From NCBI RefSeq assembly GCF_021532315.1, contig NZ_JAKGAO010000011.1:248001-312000 (forward strand): a stretch of 64,000 bases of DNA, read 5' to 3'. This document shows positions 43,135 through 52,039 of this stretch, in pieces. Origin of the DNA: Paenibacillus tarimensis. GTDB taxonomy: Bacteria; Bacillota; Bacilli; Paenibacillales; Paenibacillaceae. The position numbers and the translations under genes were made by a program. Within the stretch, counting starts at the first letter, position 1. Every line of letters starts with the position of its first letter. The notes under the pieces are model-generated. The model was not told the origin of the DNA, did no database searches, and worked only from the letters and a program-made list of their open reading frames with translations.

Positions 43135-43835
43135 TGAAGCCCTATCAGGTTATTGCCCATACGGGGTGCGAGAATACCCCTTACAATTCAATAGAATCCT
43201 GCCTGGCCGGCTATGATGCCGGGGCCGATGTGCTGGAGGTCGATGTGCGCGCAACAAAAGACGACATCGCCGTACTCTTCCATGACGATGAGCCGAACAC
43301 CCTGCTGCACACAGCCGAAGAATGGACTGCTGCCGGGAACGAGCCGGTTGAGCAGCTGGAGACCGTGCTGCGCTTGTTCCTCGAAAAGCCCGTTGCCTTC
43401 AATCTCGATCTAAAAACAGCCGAAGCCTATGATGCGGCGGCAGCGGTAGTGGACAAGCTGAACGCCTGGCGCCAGGTATACTTCACAGGCGTCACAGATC
43501 ATCTCGCCAAGAGCGACCGGGCCAGACATGTCATCTGGAATGTACCGTTCATGACGCCGGACATGCCGGGTGAAGCTTATGAAGCAAAGGTCAGCAGCTA
43601 TTGCGAACAGGCCGTTCAAGCGGGCTTTGCCGGATTAAACCTGCACTATGAATCTGTTCGTCCGGTCTTGGTTGAGCAGGCGGCAAAGCATCAATTGGCC
43701 ATCTGGATTTACACCCTTCCGGCTGACGAGGCATTGTTTCGCCGTTATGCCGGGATGGGAGTAGACGGAATCTCGGTATATGAACCATCAACCTGCATAA
43801 AGCTCCAGAAGCACTGGTCGCATGATGCTGTGTAA
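43134..43835 (+). CDS. Glycerophosphodiester phosphodiesterase (GDPD) family protein
   Basis: 233-residue TIM-barrel phosphodiesterase-like protein without signal peptide. The GDPD signature begins IAHTGCENTPYNSIES (residues 7-22): the catalytic His is present but the usual following Arg (HRG) is Thr. The metal-binding EVDVRATKDD and second His in VLFHDDEP are intact, as is the barrel pattern FNLDLKT near 85 (usual ElK form altered). The altered HRG suggests a shifted substrate. The start overlaps the PHP stop by one base (TAATG). Confidence 0.8.
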   Translation: MKPYQVIAHTGCENTPYNSIESCLAGYDAGADVLEVDVRATKDDIAVLFHDDEPNTLLHTAEEWTAAGNEPVEQLETVLRLFLEKPVAFNLDLKTAEAYDAAAAVVDKLNAWRQVYFTGVTDHLAKSDRARHVIWNVPFMTPDMPGEAYEAKVSSYCEQAVQAGFAGLNLHYESVRPVLVEQAAKHQLAIWIYTLPADEALFRRYAGMGVDGISVYEPSTCIKLQKHWSHDAV

Positions 43836-43880
43836 GTCGAGATCATTATCGTCTGTCACTATTATGGAATAGAAGGAATA

Positions 43881-43920
43881 GGAGGGAGGACAGCAGCACA
43901 GGCTGCTGTCCGGCGACATG
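43881..43920 (+). promoter_or_regulatory. Split ribosome binding site: SD and start codon separated by a hairpin
   Basis: GGAGGGAGG (43881-43889) lies 28 bases before the only possible ATG (43918). Between them a perfect 9-bp stem (43888-43896 with 43903-43911) with a 6-base loop would, when folded, bring the SD to about six bases from the ATG. There is no other ATG, GTG or TTG start in frame that fits. Confidence 0.6.
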
Positions 43921-44832
43921 TCACTCGTAAATATAAGCAAGCCAAGGAGCCAGCCAATCGGAAGGTGGCGTCTTGCTCCAAGGCGGGAATCACATGCAGT
44001 ATGGTACCTATTTTTACTTCCGACATTGCTCGGCATCCTGCTCTTCACCCTCTATCCCCTGGCAGAGTCACTGCGCCTAAGCTTCACGCGCGGTGTGTCT
44101 GAGCAGTTTGTCGGAGTTCAGAACTATTCGGATGTGCTCGCCTCAGGAACCTTCTGGTATGCCGTATATAATACACTCTACATAACAGTCTTTCAGCTGT
44201 TCATCGCCATACCGCTTGGCTTCCTCATTGCCTGCCTGATCAACAGCCTGCGGCGAACTTCTAACTTCTTCAAGGTGCTCTTCTATATCCCAAACGCAAC
44301 CTCCATGGTAGCGGCGGCCACCGTGTTTCTTGCCATTCTTCACCCCGATGGTCCGCTGAATTACGTGATGGAACTGCTTGGTTTGCAGAAGGTTGTATGG
44401 CTGTCACAGCCCGTCTCGGCCAAATGGGGCGCGGTCATCCTGTCGGTGTGGCATTGGCTTGGCTTTGTTATCATTATTAACCTCGCGAATTTGCAAGCGA
44501 TCCCTGTGGAATATTACGAGGCCTCCTCAATCGATGGCGCTTCGCCAATTCAGCAGTGGTGGTGGATTACGGTACCTAACATGATCGGAAGTCTTACCAT
44601 TCTATTCGTCCTCGGCTGGATCGGAGGGCTGCAGCGTTTTGCGGATGCGTATATGCTTGGCGGACTGCAGGGAAGTCCGGCCCGCTCGCTTCATACGGTG
44701 GTCGGCTTTATCTTCGAGCGCGGCTTCGGCGGCAGTGAATATGGCATTGCTTCAGCGGCCGCTTACATTCTATTCGTGTTCATTCTTATCTTCACCTACA
44801 TCAATACGAAGCTGCTTCGGATGAAAATCTAG
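43918..44832 (+). CDS. ABC transporter permease (UgpA/MalF type)
   Basis: 304-residue CUT1 permease with a basic, roughly 35-residue N-terminal tail and six hydrophobic segments. The EAA loop reads EYYEASSIDGASPIQQWWWI near residues 200-220. It is the first of two permeases in the PHP/GDPD operon, 83 bases after the GDPD gene. Its start codon depends on the split ribosome binding site at 43881-43920. The combination with a GDPD-family enzyme suggests import of glycerophosphodiesters or related phosphorylated sugars. Confidence 0.88.
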   Translation: MSLVNISKPRSQPIGRWRLAPRRESHAVWYLFLLPTLLGILLFTLYPLAESLRLSFTRGVSEQFVGVQNYSDVLASGTFWYAVYNTLYITVFQLFIAIPLGFLIACLINSLRRTSNFFKVLFYIPNATSMVAAATVFLAILHPDGPLNYVMELLGLQKVVWLSQPVSAKWGAVILSVWHWLGFVIIINLANLQAIPVEYYEASSIDGASPIQQWWWITVPNMIGSLTILFVLGWIGGLQRFADAYMLGGLQGSPARSLHTVVGFIFERGFGGSEYGIASAAAYILFVFILIFTYINTKLLRMKI

Positions 44833-44850
44833 TTGGGCGGGTGATCAAAT

Positions 44851-45696
44851 ATGTCGGGCGTGTACAAAAATCGAAGCTTAATCAGCGCGGTGATCTTCGT
44901 TCTGCTGGCAGTGATCGGATTCACCATGATCTACCCGTTTATCTTTATGATCAGTGTCAGCCTGGAGCGCACCGCCAACCTAGCGATGCCGTTCCCGCCG
45001 CGGCTCATCCCCGAGTCGTCCTCATGGTTTAATTACCAGCTGGTGTTTGAGAATAAATCCCTGCTACTCGCTTATTGGAACTCGATCGTCATCGCACTGT
45101 TCAGTGTCGCATTAAGCGTGGGATCCGCGCTGTTCGGGGGATATGCCTTCTCCCGCGGCAGCTTTAGGGCCAAGCGCGCCCTATTCTTCATTGTGCTCGC
45201 CACGATGATGATTCCTTTTGAAACAAGGCTTATCCCGATGTTTACCATGTTCAATGACTTGGGTCTGGTTAACACCAAATATCCGCTTATCTTCCCCTCG
45301 ATTATTAACGCACTCGGCATCGTCTTGGCCAAGCAGTATTTCGATCAGCTCCCTGAAGGGCTGAGGGAATCCGCCAAGATGGACGGCGCCGGCGAATTCA
45401 AGACGTTCTTCTACATCTTCGTTCCGCTAACCGGGCCTATTACGGCAACACTTGCCATTCTGTCCTTCCAGGACAGCTGGAACTCCTTCATTTGGCCCCT
45501 TGTCATCATCAACGATCAGCATCTGAAGACAGTGCCGCTGTTCTTATCGAGCTTCTCGTCAGAGAACGGAGGACGCCTCGCCGGAGTCACAATGGCTCTG
45601 GCCGCGATGAGCATCCTCCCCCTGCTGATGGTGTTCCTCTTCTTCCAAAAATATATTATTCGAAGCGTCGCCCTGAGCGGCTTGAAGGGAGAGTGA
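44851..45696 (+). CDS. ABC transporter permease (UgpE/MalG type)
   Basis: 281-residue CUT1 permease with six hydrophobic segments and an EAA loop QLPEGLRESAKMDGAGEFKT near residues 165-185. ATG at 44851 follows GGGCGGGTGA. It is 18 bases from the first permease. It pairs with that subunit and the binding lipoprotein. No ATPase gene is present in the operon. Confidence 0.88.
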   Translation: MSGVYKNRSLISAVIFVLLAVIGFTMIYPFIFMISVSLERTANLAMPFPPRLIPESSSWFNYQLVFENKSLLLAYWNSIVIALFSVALSVGSALFGGYAFSRGSFRAKRALFFIVLATMMIPFETRLIPMFTMFNDLGLVNTKYPLIFPSIINALGIVLAKQYFDQLPEGLRESAKMDGAGEFKTFFYIFVPLTGPITATLAILSFQDSWNSFIWPLVIINDQHLKTVPLFLSSFSSENGGRLAGVTMALAAMSILPLLMVFLFFQKYIIRSVALSGLKGE

Positions 45697-45784
45697 TCGT
45701 CAGCAAGCAGAAGCCGCCTGGCATAATCGATTGGACAAGGTAAAGCATGTCATCTAATCTTTCTAGAAAACGGAGGAGTAAACC

Positions 45785-47218
45785 ATGCTCAAAGCTAATT
45801 CCAGGTATTTGGTCGTCATCCTGCTCTTATCATTTCTACTCGTACTCAGCGCCTGCCAGAGCGGTACAGGGACAAGCTCTCAGAATGGAACAAACACGGC
45901 GGGCGCCGCAGCGGATACGGGCGGGCAGGAAACAGAGGCTGAGACAGCTTCGACTGAACAGACACCTGCTAAGGGTTTCTCGGGTACGCTGAAGGTACAG
46001 CTGGTCGGCGACTTTGCATTTGAGGACAAGACAGACCCGGTAACGGGCCAGACGGCAAAAGGCGTAAAAATACTGAAGGATGAATTTGAGAAGCGGTACC
46101 CTGGCGTTACGGTCGAATTCCTGTTGATGGGCTGGGACAACTATAACGAAAAGACACAGACGATGCTGCAATCCGGCGCGGCGGATGTTTACCAAGTACC
46201 CGGTATCGCGAACTTCGCTGAGCAGGGCCTGCTTGAACCCCTCCAGCCTTATATCGAAAGAGACAGCTTCGATCTGGGCATTTACCTGAACGGACAGGTA
46301 GATGGCTGGAGAGCAATGGGGCCGGACGACCAGCAGCCCGAAATCTACGGCCTCCCATTCATTGGTGATGCGCGCCTGATTGTGTACGATAAGCAGCTGT
46401 TCGACGAGTGGGGCGTCGAGTACCTGTCCGAATCGCCGTCGGTCGACGAGGTCATGGAAAAAGCGGCAAAGATGACGGGGAAAAACCCAAAAACCGGCGA
46501 ACAGAACTATGGCTTGACGTTTAACGGAAACGATGCCGCAGACACGGTCATGAACATCAACGAGTCGTTGGGCGGTCAGTGGGGAACCGGCTTCCTGTGG
46601 AAGGATATGAAGCTGGAATTTGATTCCGCTACAATGATTAAGGCAGCGGAATGGCTGAAGGAAGCCAAGAAGCTTGCGCCGGAGGGCGTGCTGGTGAACC
46701 AGGGCTCCGAAAATTTCTATAAGGATAACAACAATGTCGCCATCCACCTTCGCTCCGCGCCCGGGTTTATTAACAGTCTTGAGACGTTCGGCACGCAGGA
46801 CCGTTATCAAGCCGCACTTCTCTTCACACATCCGGATAAAGGCATGGGCGGCATGTTTGCAGGAAGCCCGTTTGCTATCGGCACCACCAGCCAGAACAAG
46901 GACCTCGCATGGGAATGGCTGAAGTTCAGCGGCAGCGAGTTCTTCCAGCAATACATGTGGGACGAGCAGCGCTCTCAGAGCATGCCTGTCGTTAAAGCAG
47001 CGGCGGAGTGGGAGAGCGTGAAGGCGACACCTCAGATGGATGTTATTCTTAAACAGATGAGCCAGCTGTGGGCACCGCGTTACCCGTATCGCTCCGGCCA
47101 GCCGCGCTATATCTTGTCCGAGAACATCGAGCGCATTCTGTTAGGCGAAGCGTCTGCCGCAGATGCGATGAAGAAGGCGCAGGAAGAGGCGACAAAGTGG
47201 CTGGAAAGCCAGAAGTAA
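45785..47218 (+). CDS. Extracellular solute-binding lipoprotein (SBP_bac_1 family)
   Basis: 477-residue binding protein with a signal peptide and lipobox LVLSACQSG (Cys near residue 23), then a Thr/Ala/Glu-rich linker to about 60. The mature protein has the family layout: VTVEFLLMGWDNYNEKTQTM, VYQVPGIANFAEQGLLEPL, YGLPFIGDARLIVYDKQLFDEWG and GMFAGSPFAIG. ATG at 45785 follows GGAGGAG. It is last in the operon, which is unusual because binding-protein genes often come first. The ligand is probably a glycerophosphodiester or sugar; not provable here. Confidence 0.88.
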   Translation: MLKANSRYLVVILLLSFLLVLSACQSGTGTSSQNGTNTAGAAADTGGQETEAETASTEQTPAKGFSGTLKVQLVGDFAFEDKTDPVTGQTAKGVKILKDEFEKRYPGVTVEFLLMGWDNYNEKTQTMLQSGAADVYQVPGIANFAEQGLLEPLQPYIERDSFDLGIYLNGQVDGWRAMGPDDQQPEIYGLPFIGDARLIVYDKQLFDEWGVEYLSESPSVDEVMEKAAKMTGKNPKTGEQNYGLTFNGNDAADTVMNINESLGGQWGTGFLWKDMKLEFDSATMIKAAEWLKEAKKLAPEGVLVNQGSENFYKDNNNVAIHLRSAPGFINSLETFGTQDRYQAALLFTHPDKGMGGMFAGSPFAIGTTSQNKDLAWEWLKFSGSEFFQQYMWDEQRSQSMPVVKAAAEWESVKATPQMDVILKQMSQLWAPRYPYRSGQPRYILSENIERILLGEASAADAMKKAQEEATKWLESQK

Positions 47219-47237
47219 GCTGTACGCAGCTCTTAAA

Positions 47238-47270
47238 AAAGCGGAGTCCCGAATCGGGGTTCCGCTTTCT
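47238..47270 (+). terminator. Terminator of the PHP/GDPD importer operon
   Basis: AAAGCGGA/TCCGCTTT arms (47238-47245, 47261-47268) with an inner CCCGA/TCGGG pairing, followed by CTTGCTG. Confidence 0.65.
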
Positions 47271-47352
47271 TGCTGATCACAGCTAAAAGCAGATTCGTAC
47301 GTCTTAGCATTAGAAGAGAGGACCGTAACGGAGTTAGCCCCCGCCCTTTGCA

Positions 47353-47381
47353 TTGTCGCCTATAAATACGCTTGCTATAAT
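47353..47381 (+). promoter_or_regulatory. Promoter of the bceRS-like genes
   Basis: TTGTCG (47353-47358), 17-base spacer, TATAAT (47376-47381), about 70 bases before the regulator start. Confidence 0.7.
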
Positions 47382-47451
47382 GATTGTCACAACTGGCTGC
47401 TAAAACCAGGAGGAGATGCAGCCCTTCGCTGTGAAAGGAGACCCCTATTTC

Positions 47452-48156
47452 ATGCACCGCATTATGATTTGTGAAGATGACCCGAAGCTGGCCGGGCTGC
47501 TCAAGGACGCAATTGAGAAATACGGCTTTCAGGCACATGTTGTTAAGGATTTCGACCGCGTGGCGGACTTCTTCCAGCAGTGCGAGCCGCACCTGGTCCT
47601 GCTTGACGTTAATCTGCCCCGCTATGACGGGTTTTACTGGTGCCGCCAGATCCGGTCCTTATCCACCTGCCCCATCATGTTCATCTCTGCCCGGGACGGA
47701 GAGATGGATCAGGTCATGGCGCTGGAGTATGGTGCCGATGATTACATCACCAAGCCCTTTCACTATGAAGTCGTGATGGCCAAAATCCGCAGCCACCTGC
47801 GCCGCGTCTATGGCGAATATGCCCCGCAGAGCGAGGAGAGGATCGTCCAGCTCGCCGGGCTGATTCTATACCCCGAACGGATGGAAATGCAGCTGCATCA
47901 ATTCTCCGTCCAGCTGTCGAAGAACGAGACGATCCTGATCGAGGCCATGCTGAAGAGCCATCCCAAGCTTGCCCCGCGTGAAATGCTGCTGGAGAAGCTC
48001 TGGGACGACCAGACTTTCGTCGACGAGAACACGCTGAACGTTAACATGACACGTGTCCGCAAGAAGCTGCAGGAGCTGGGCATAGAGGATGCCATCGAGA
48101 CAGTAAGGGGCGCGGGCTACCGACTGCAGACCACCTGGGATGCGAAACCGACATGA
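47452..48156 (+). CDS. BceR-like response regulator (OmpR family)
   Basis: 234-residue two-component regulator of the peptide-antibiotic detoxification type. Receiver residues: CEDD near 6-9, phosphorylated Asp in LLDVNLPRYDG near 52, Lys in YITKPF near 102. The C-terminal winged helix has EAMLKSHPKLAPREMLLEKLWD and ENTLNVNMTRVRKKL. The start is the ATG at 47452 after AAAGGAG; a frame to 47416 lacks a site. It overlaps the kinase gene by four bases (ATGA). Its likely target is the inverted repeat at 49149-49164. Confidence 0.92.
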   Translation: MHRIMICEDDPKLAGLLKDAIEKYGFQAHVVKDFDRVADFFQQCEPHLVLLDVNLPRYDGFYWCRQIRSLSTCPIMFISARDGEMDQVMALEYGADDYITKPFHYEVVMAKIRSHLRRVYGEYAPQSEERIVQLAGLILYPERMEMQLHQFSVQLSKNETILIEAMLKSHPKLAPREMLLEKLWDDQTFVDENTLNVNMTRVRKKLQELGIEDAIETVRGAGYRLQTTWDAKPT

Positions 48157-49163
48157 AGCTGTTCTTCCGTGAGCATCTGCCGCTCTTCGCCCTGCAGGTC
48201 GTCCAGCTCTTCATGGTACTGCTGGTATACTGGCTCGATGGCTACCGCAATCTGCCTACTGCCCTCTATTCTGTCTTCATCGGCCTTGTCATCCTGAGCG
48301 GCTACCTCGCTTACCGCTTCGTCACCCACCGCCGGCTGTACCGGCGGCTGACCGAGCCGCTTGAGACATTGGACGAGTCCTCGCGGCTGGATGCGGGCTA
48401 CGCCCCCCTCGCTCGGGCTGTCGATGAGCTTCTGCAGGCGCAGTACCGCCATTACCAGCATAAGCTTAATGTCCGTGAGCGGCAGCGGAGTGACCACTTG
48501 ACGTTCATGAATCAGTGGGTCCACCAGATGAAGACCCCGCTGTCCGTCATTCATCTGACTCTTCAGCAGGATGAGGACCAGGATCCCAAGTACAGCAGCA
48601 TCCGCGAGGAGATTGAACGACTGGAGCATGGTCTGGAAACCGTGCTCCATGCCGCGCGCCTGGAAGCGTTCGAGCATGATTTTCAGGTCGAGCCTGTTAG
48701 TCTGCGCAGGGCCGTCGATCAGGTGATTCGCGATAATAAACGGATGTTCATCCGCAGCAGCGTCTATCCGGAGGTCAGTCTGGACCCCTCCCTCACCGTG
48801 GAATCGGATGCCAAGTGGCTGACCTTCATCCTGTTTCAACTGCTCACCAACGCCGTCAAATACAGCACGGGCAAAGCTAATAAGGTCTATATTACAGGCG
48901 GTATCCAGGGCAAACGTGTCATGCTGGAGATCCGCGATCAAGGCATCGGTATTCCAAAGTCGGACTTAAAGCGTGTCTTCCAGCCCTTCTTCACCGGAGA
49001 GAACGGCCGCTTATACCGCGAATCCACAGGCATGGGCCTGTACCTGGTACAGGAGATATGCCGGCGGCTTGACCACAAGGTCGAGCTTGAGTCGGCAGTA
49101 AATCAAGGCACAACCGTGCGCCTCCTCTTTACGGGCAGTCCCGCCAATCTTACAGAGTTGTAA
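48153..49163 (+). CDS. BceS-like intramembrane-sensing histidine kinase
   Basis: 336-residue kinase with two membrane helices (about residues 10-28 and 36-55) and almost no extracellular loop, so it cannot bind a ligand itself and relies on the BceAB transporter as sensor. The H-box is FMNQWVHQMKTPLSVIHL near residue 128, the N-box LLTNAVKYSTGK near 232, then IRDQGIGIP and STGMGLYLV. Length matches BceS. Its 3' end contains the candidate BceR operator for the transporter genes. Confidence 0.92.
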   Translation: MKLFFREHLPLFALQVVQLFMVLLVYWLDGYRNLPTALYSVFIGLVILSGYLAYRFVTHRRLYRRLTEPLETLDESSRLDAGYAPLARAVDELLQAQYRHYQHKLNVRERQRSDHLTFMNQWVHQMKTPLSVIHLTLQQDEDQDPKYSSIREEIERLEHGLETVLHAARLEAFEHDFQVEPVSLRRAVDQVIRDNKRMFIRSSVYPEVSLDPSLTVESDAKWLTFILFQLLTNAVKYSTGKANKVYITGGIQGKRVMLEIRDQGIGIPKSDLKRVFQPFFTGENGRLYRESTGMGLYLVQEICRRLDHKVELESAVNQGTTVRLLFTGSPANLTEL

Positions 49164-49164
49164 G
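49149..49164. promoter_or_regulatory. BceR-type operator upstream of the transporter genes
   Basis: Perfect inverted repeat CTTACA-N4-TGTAAG spanning the end of the kinase gene, about 115 bases before the ATPase start. It fits the TNACA-N4-TGTAA motif known for BceR-like regulators, as I recall it. Confidence 0.6.
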
Positions 49165-49279
49165 GAAGCTGAAAGGTTATTCGATAGCCCAGCCGCCGCA
49201 GCAGAGCTACACTTAAGACATAAGATTACTGCAGCTGCCAGCTGTGCAACTGCTTAAGAGGAGGCTTCAACATTTACAC

Positions 49280-50050
49280 ATGGATATGCTGCGAATTAAT
49301 GGACTGAACAAGGTATATGGAGGCAAGGTCGCCTACCGTGCGCTCACCGACATTTCCTTTGCGGTTGAGAAAGGTGAGTTTGTCGGCATTATGGGCCCTT
49401 CCGGGAGCGGTAAGACCACCCTGCTCAATCTGGTGGCGACGATCGATAGTCCGACTACCGGTGAAATTCTGATCGACGGGCGCAATCCCCATCAGCTGAA
49501 GCGCAATGACCTGGCCCGCTTCCGGCGCAGAGAGCTTGGCTTCGTATTCCAGGATTTCAATCTGCTTAACACCTTGACCGTTGAGGAAAATATCGTCCTG
49601 CCGCTTACGCTCGATGGCGAGCGTGTGAAGGTGATGGAGCGCAAGGTCGGAGAAATTGCCCGCAAGCTGGGGATCGAAGGCATTCTGAACAAACGGACCT
49701 ATGAAATATCGGGCGGGCAGGCGCAGCGTACAGCCATTGCACGGGCCATTATCCATACGCCCAAGCTGCTGTTTGCCGATGAGCCGACAGGCAACCTGGA
49801 TTCGAAGTCAGCCAAGGATGTCATGGAGACACTCGCCACCATCAACCAGTCGGACGGCACCACAATGATGCTCGTTACCCATGATGCGGTAGCGGCGAGC
49901 TACTGTCATCGAGTGATTTTCATCAAGGACGGCCGCTTGTACAATGAGATTCACCGGGGGGACAGCCGACAGGCCTTCTTCCAGAAAATCATTGACGTGC
50001 TGTCGCTGCTGGGAGGGCATGCGCATGACCTTTCGTCAGTTCGCGTTTAA
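49280..50050 (+). CDS. BceA-like ABC transporter ATP-binding protein
   Basis: 256-residue ATPase of the MacB/LolD type. Walker A GPSGSGKTT near residue 42, Q-loop in FVFQDFNLL, signature ISGGQAQRTA near 144, Walker B LLFADEPTGNLDS near 164, then THDAVAASYC. It powers the detoxification transporter and, through it, signalling to the kinase. The start is the ATG at 49280; GAGGAGG lies 15 bases upstream, a rather long spacing, and a GTG at 49244 is an alternative. It overlaps the permease gene by 26 bases. Confidence 0.92.
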   Translation: MDMLRINGLNKVYGGKVAYRALTDISFAVEKGEFVGIMGPSGSGKTTLLNLVATIDSPTTGEILIDGRNPHQLKRNDLARFRRRELGFVFQDFNLLNTLTVEENIVLPLTLDGERVKVMERKVGEIARKLGIEGILNKRTYEISGGQAQRTAIARAIIHTPKLLFADEPTGNLDSKSAKDVMETLATINQSDGTTMMLVTHDAVAASYCHRVIFIKDGRLYNEIHRGDSRQAFFQKIIDVLSLLGGHAHDLSSVRV

Positions 50051-51923
50051 TAACGTTCTCCGCAACAAGCGGACGTATGCGGCCTATTTTCTGAGCAGCG
50101 CCTTCTCGGTTATGGTATTCTTCGTCTATGCCGTGTTCGCCTTTCATCCCGACTTGGCGGCAGGCAACCTGTCCAATTCGGTTTCACAGGGCCTGCATTT
50201 CGCGGAATCGATCATTTATGTATTTTCCTTCTTCTTCGTGCTGTATTCCATGAGCGCGTTCCTGAAGACACGCAAGAAGGAGTTCGGGCTGCTCGTCATG
50301 CACGGGATGACTCAGCTGCAGCTGCGGACCATGGTTTTCCTGGAAAATGTCCTGATCGGCTTCTTCTCGACTTTAACCGGTATCGGGATTGGCCTGGTCT
50401 TTGCCAAGGTTATTCTGCTTGCAGCCGAGAGACTGCTGGACCTGGATAACCCGCTGCCCTTCTACATTCCTGTGGAGGCTCTGCTGCTTACTTTTGCCGC
50501 GTTCCTCATCCTGTTTGTCGTCATCTCGTTATTCACCGTTGCGGTCTTAAGAGGCAATTCGCTCGTCCACTTGATTCGCGGCAGTCAAGCACCGAAGACT
50601 GAGCCAAAAGCCTCCCCATGGCTGTCCCTGCTCGCAGCTATTCTGCTTGTCGGCGGGTACATCGCTGCCTTTTGGGTTGAGGGTTTAGTGGTTGTGGGTG
50701 CCATGATACCCGTTACACTTGTCGTAATAGCAGGTACGTACTTCCTGTTCACACAGCTCAGCGTGTACCTGATCCGCCGGGCAACCCGCAGCAAGGCCTT
50801 CTTCTGGCGCAAGACGAACATGCTGCTGATGTCTGACCTCACCTACCGGATGAAGGATAATGCGCGGACCTTCTTCATGGTCGCGATTCTGTCTACGGTT
50901 GCCTTCTCGGCGATTGGCTCCCTCGTCGGCTTCCGCGCGATGTCAGAGAGCACAATCGTCGATGAGTCGCCGTTTGCTTTTCAGTATAGTTACTGGTGGG
51001 AAGACCAGGATGCTGACAGGGCCAAACAGGATGTAGCATATATTGGTCAAGTACTGAAGGAAGAGAATGTGACTTACGAGCTCTACGAGGCTACAATCCG
51101 CTCCCAGCCGGTAAAAAACCCTAATAAAAGGGAGTATGTGGTTCGTGCCTCCGAATACAACGCAATCGCTAGTGCAGTAGGCGAGCAAACTCTTGATTTG
51201 AAGGGCCATGAGGCCGCCTTCGTATATTACAGCAACGCTTTATATGGAGGGGAACGCACGGGGAGTGACACTATCGAGCTCAGTGGTATCGAACAGCCCT
51301 TGAAGGTCACTGTCCAGGATTTTTCTAATTTGCTTCCATTGTTCACGGGCTACTATGTTATACCTGACCCGCTGATTGAACAGCTCGATGAGTCCAAGTC
51401 CACTGAGAGCGTATTCGGTTTTTATGTTGAGGACTGGGAAGACACTGTAGAGGTTGGCAGACAGCTGTCTGAGCATTTGCCAAATGGCAGCGGCGATTAC
51501 TTCTTCAATGCCCTTGCCTATGATCTGCACACCTTCCTGCAGGGCTACAGTGCCATCATGTTCGTCGGCCTGTTCATGGGAGCTGTATTCTTCGTAGGCG
51601 CAGGCAGCTTCCTGTACTTCCGGCTATATACGGACCTGGATGATGACAAGCAGAAATTCAGGGCCATCGTGAAGCTGGGGCTGACAGATAAGGAGCTCTC
51701 GAAGGTCATCACCCGCCAGCTCATGCTGCTGTTCTTCGTGCCTATAGGTGTTGCCATTGTTCACGGCGCCGTTGCCCTGAACTCCCTGAGCAATCTGTTC
51801 CACTATCCGCTTGTCCGCGAGACGGCCTTGGTGCTGGGAAGCTTCCTGCTGGTTCAAATCGTTTACTTCCTGTTCATCCGGTCACGGTATCTTCAGCAGA
51901 TCAGACGGGAAGTCTACCGCTAA
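50025..51923 (+). CDS. BceB-like ABC transporter permease
   Basis: 632-residue FtsX-type permease with ten membrane helices and a large extracellular domain (about residues 310-500) between helices 7 and 8, the site that determines which peptide antibiotic is recognised. The N-terminus MTFRQFAFNNVLRNKRTYAA is typical of BceB. The start is the ATG at 50025, eight bases after GGGAGGG; an ATG six bases upstream is too close to that site. Hand counts give about 49% GC in part of the extracellular domain (51061-51240) against about 55% near 51721, a mild difference. The inducing peptide cannot be predicted. Confidence 0.92.
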   Translation: MTFRQFAFNNVLRNKRTYAAYFLSSAFSVMVFFVYAVFAFHPDLAAGNLSNSVSQGLHFAESIIYVFSFFFVLYSMSAFLKTRKKEFGLLVMHGMTQLQLRTMVFLENVLIGFFSTLTGIGIGLVFAKVILLAAERLLDLDNPLPFYIPVEALLLTFAAFLILFVVISLFTVAVLRGNSLVHLIRGSQAPKTEPKASPWLSLLAAILLVGGYIAAFWVEGLVVVGAMIPVTLVVIAGTYFLFTQLSVYLIRRATRSKAFFWRKTNMLLMSDLTYRMKDNARTFFMVAILSTVAFSAIGSLVGFRAMSESTIVDESPFAFQYSYWWEDQDADRAKQDVAYIGQVLKEENVTYELYEATIRSQPVKNPNKREYVVRASEYNAIASAVGEQTLDLKGHEAAFVYYSNALYGGERTGSDTIELSGIEQPLKVTVQDFSNLLPLFTGYYVIPDPLIEQLDESKSTESVFGFYVEDWEDTVEVGRQLSEHLPNGSGDYFFNALAYDLHTFLQGYSAIMFVGLFMGAVFFVGAGSFLYFRLYTDLDDDKQKFRAIVKLGLTDKELSKVITRQLMLLFFVPIGVAIVHGAVALNSLSNLFHYPLVRETALVLGSFLLVQIVYFLFIRSRYLQQIRREVYR

Positions 51924-51996
51924 AGCCATACACAATGTGCAAACGATAGCTGCTGTATAGACTGCACCGCCTTCTGCCAATAGGCTTCAAATAGAC

Positions 51997-52029
51997 AGAC
52001 AGGGCCAAGCATTCACTTGGTCCTGTCTG
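51997..52029. terminator. Hairpin terminator between BceB-like and hypothetical genes
   Basis: 13-bp stem with one G-U pair (51997-52009 with 52016-52028) between convergent genes. No long U-tract on either side. Confidence 0.55.
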
Positions 52030-52039
52030 CATGTATGTT

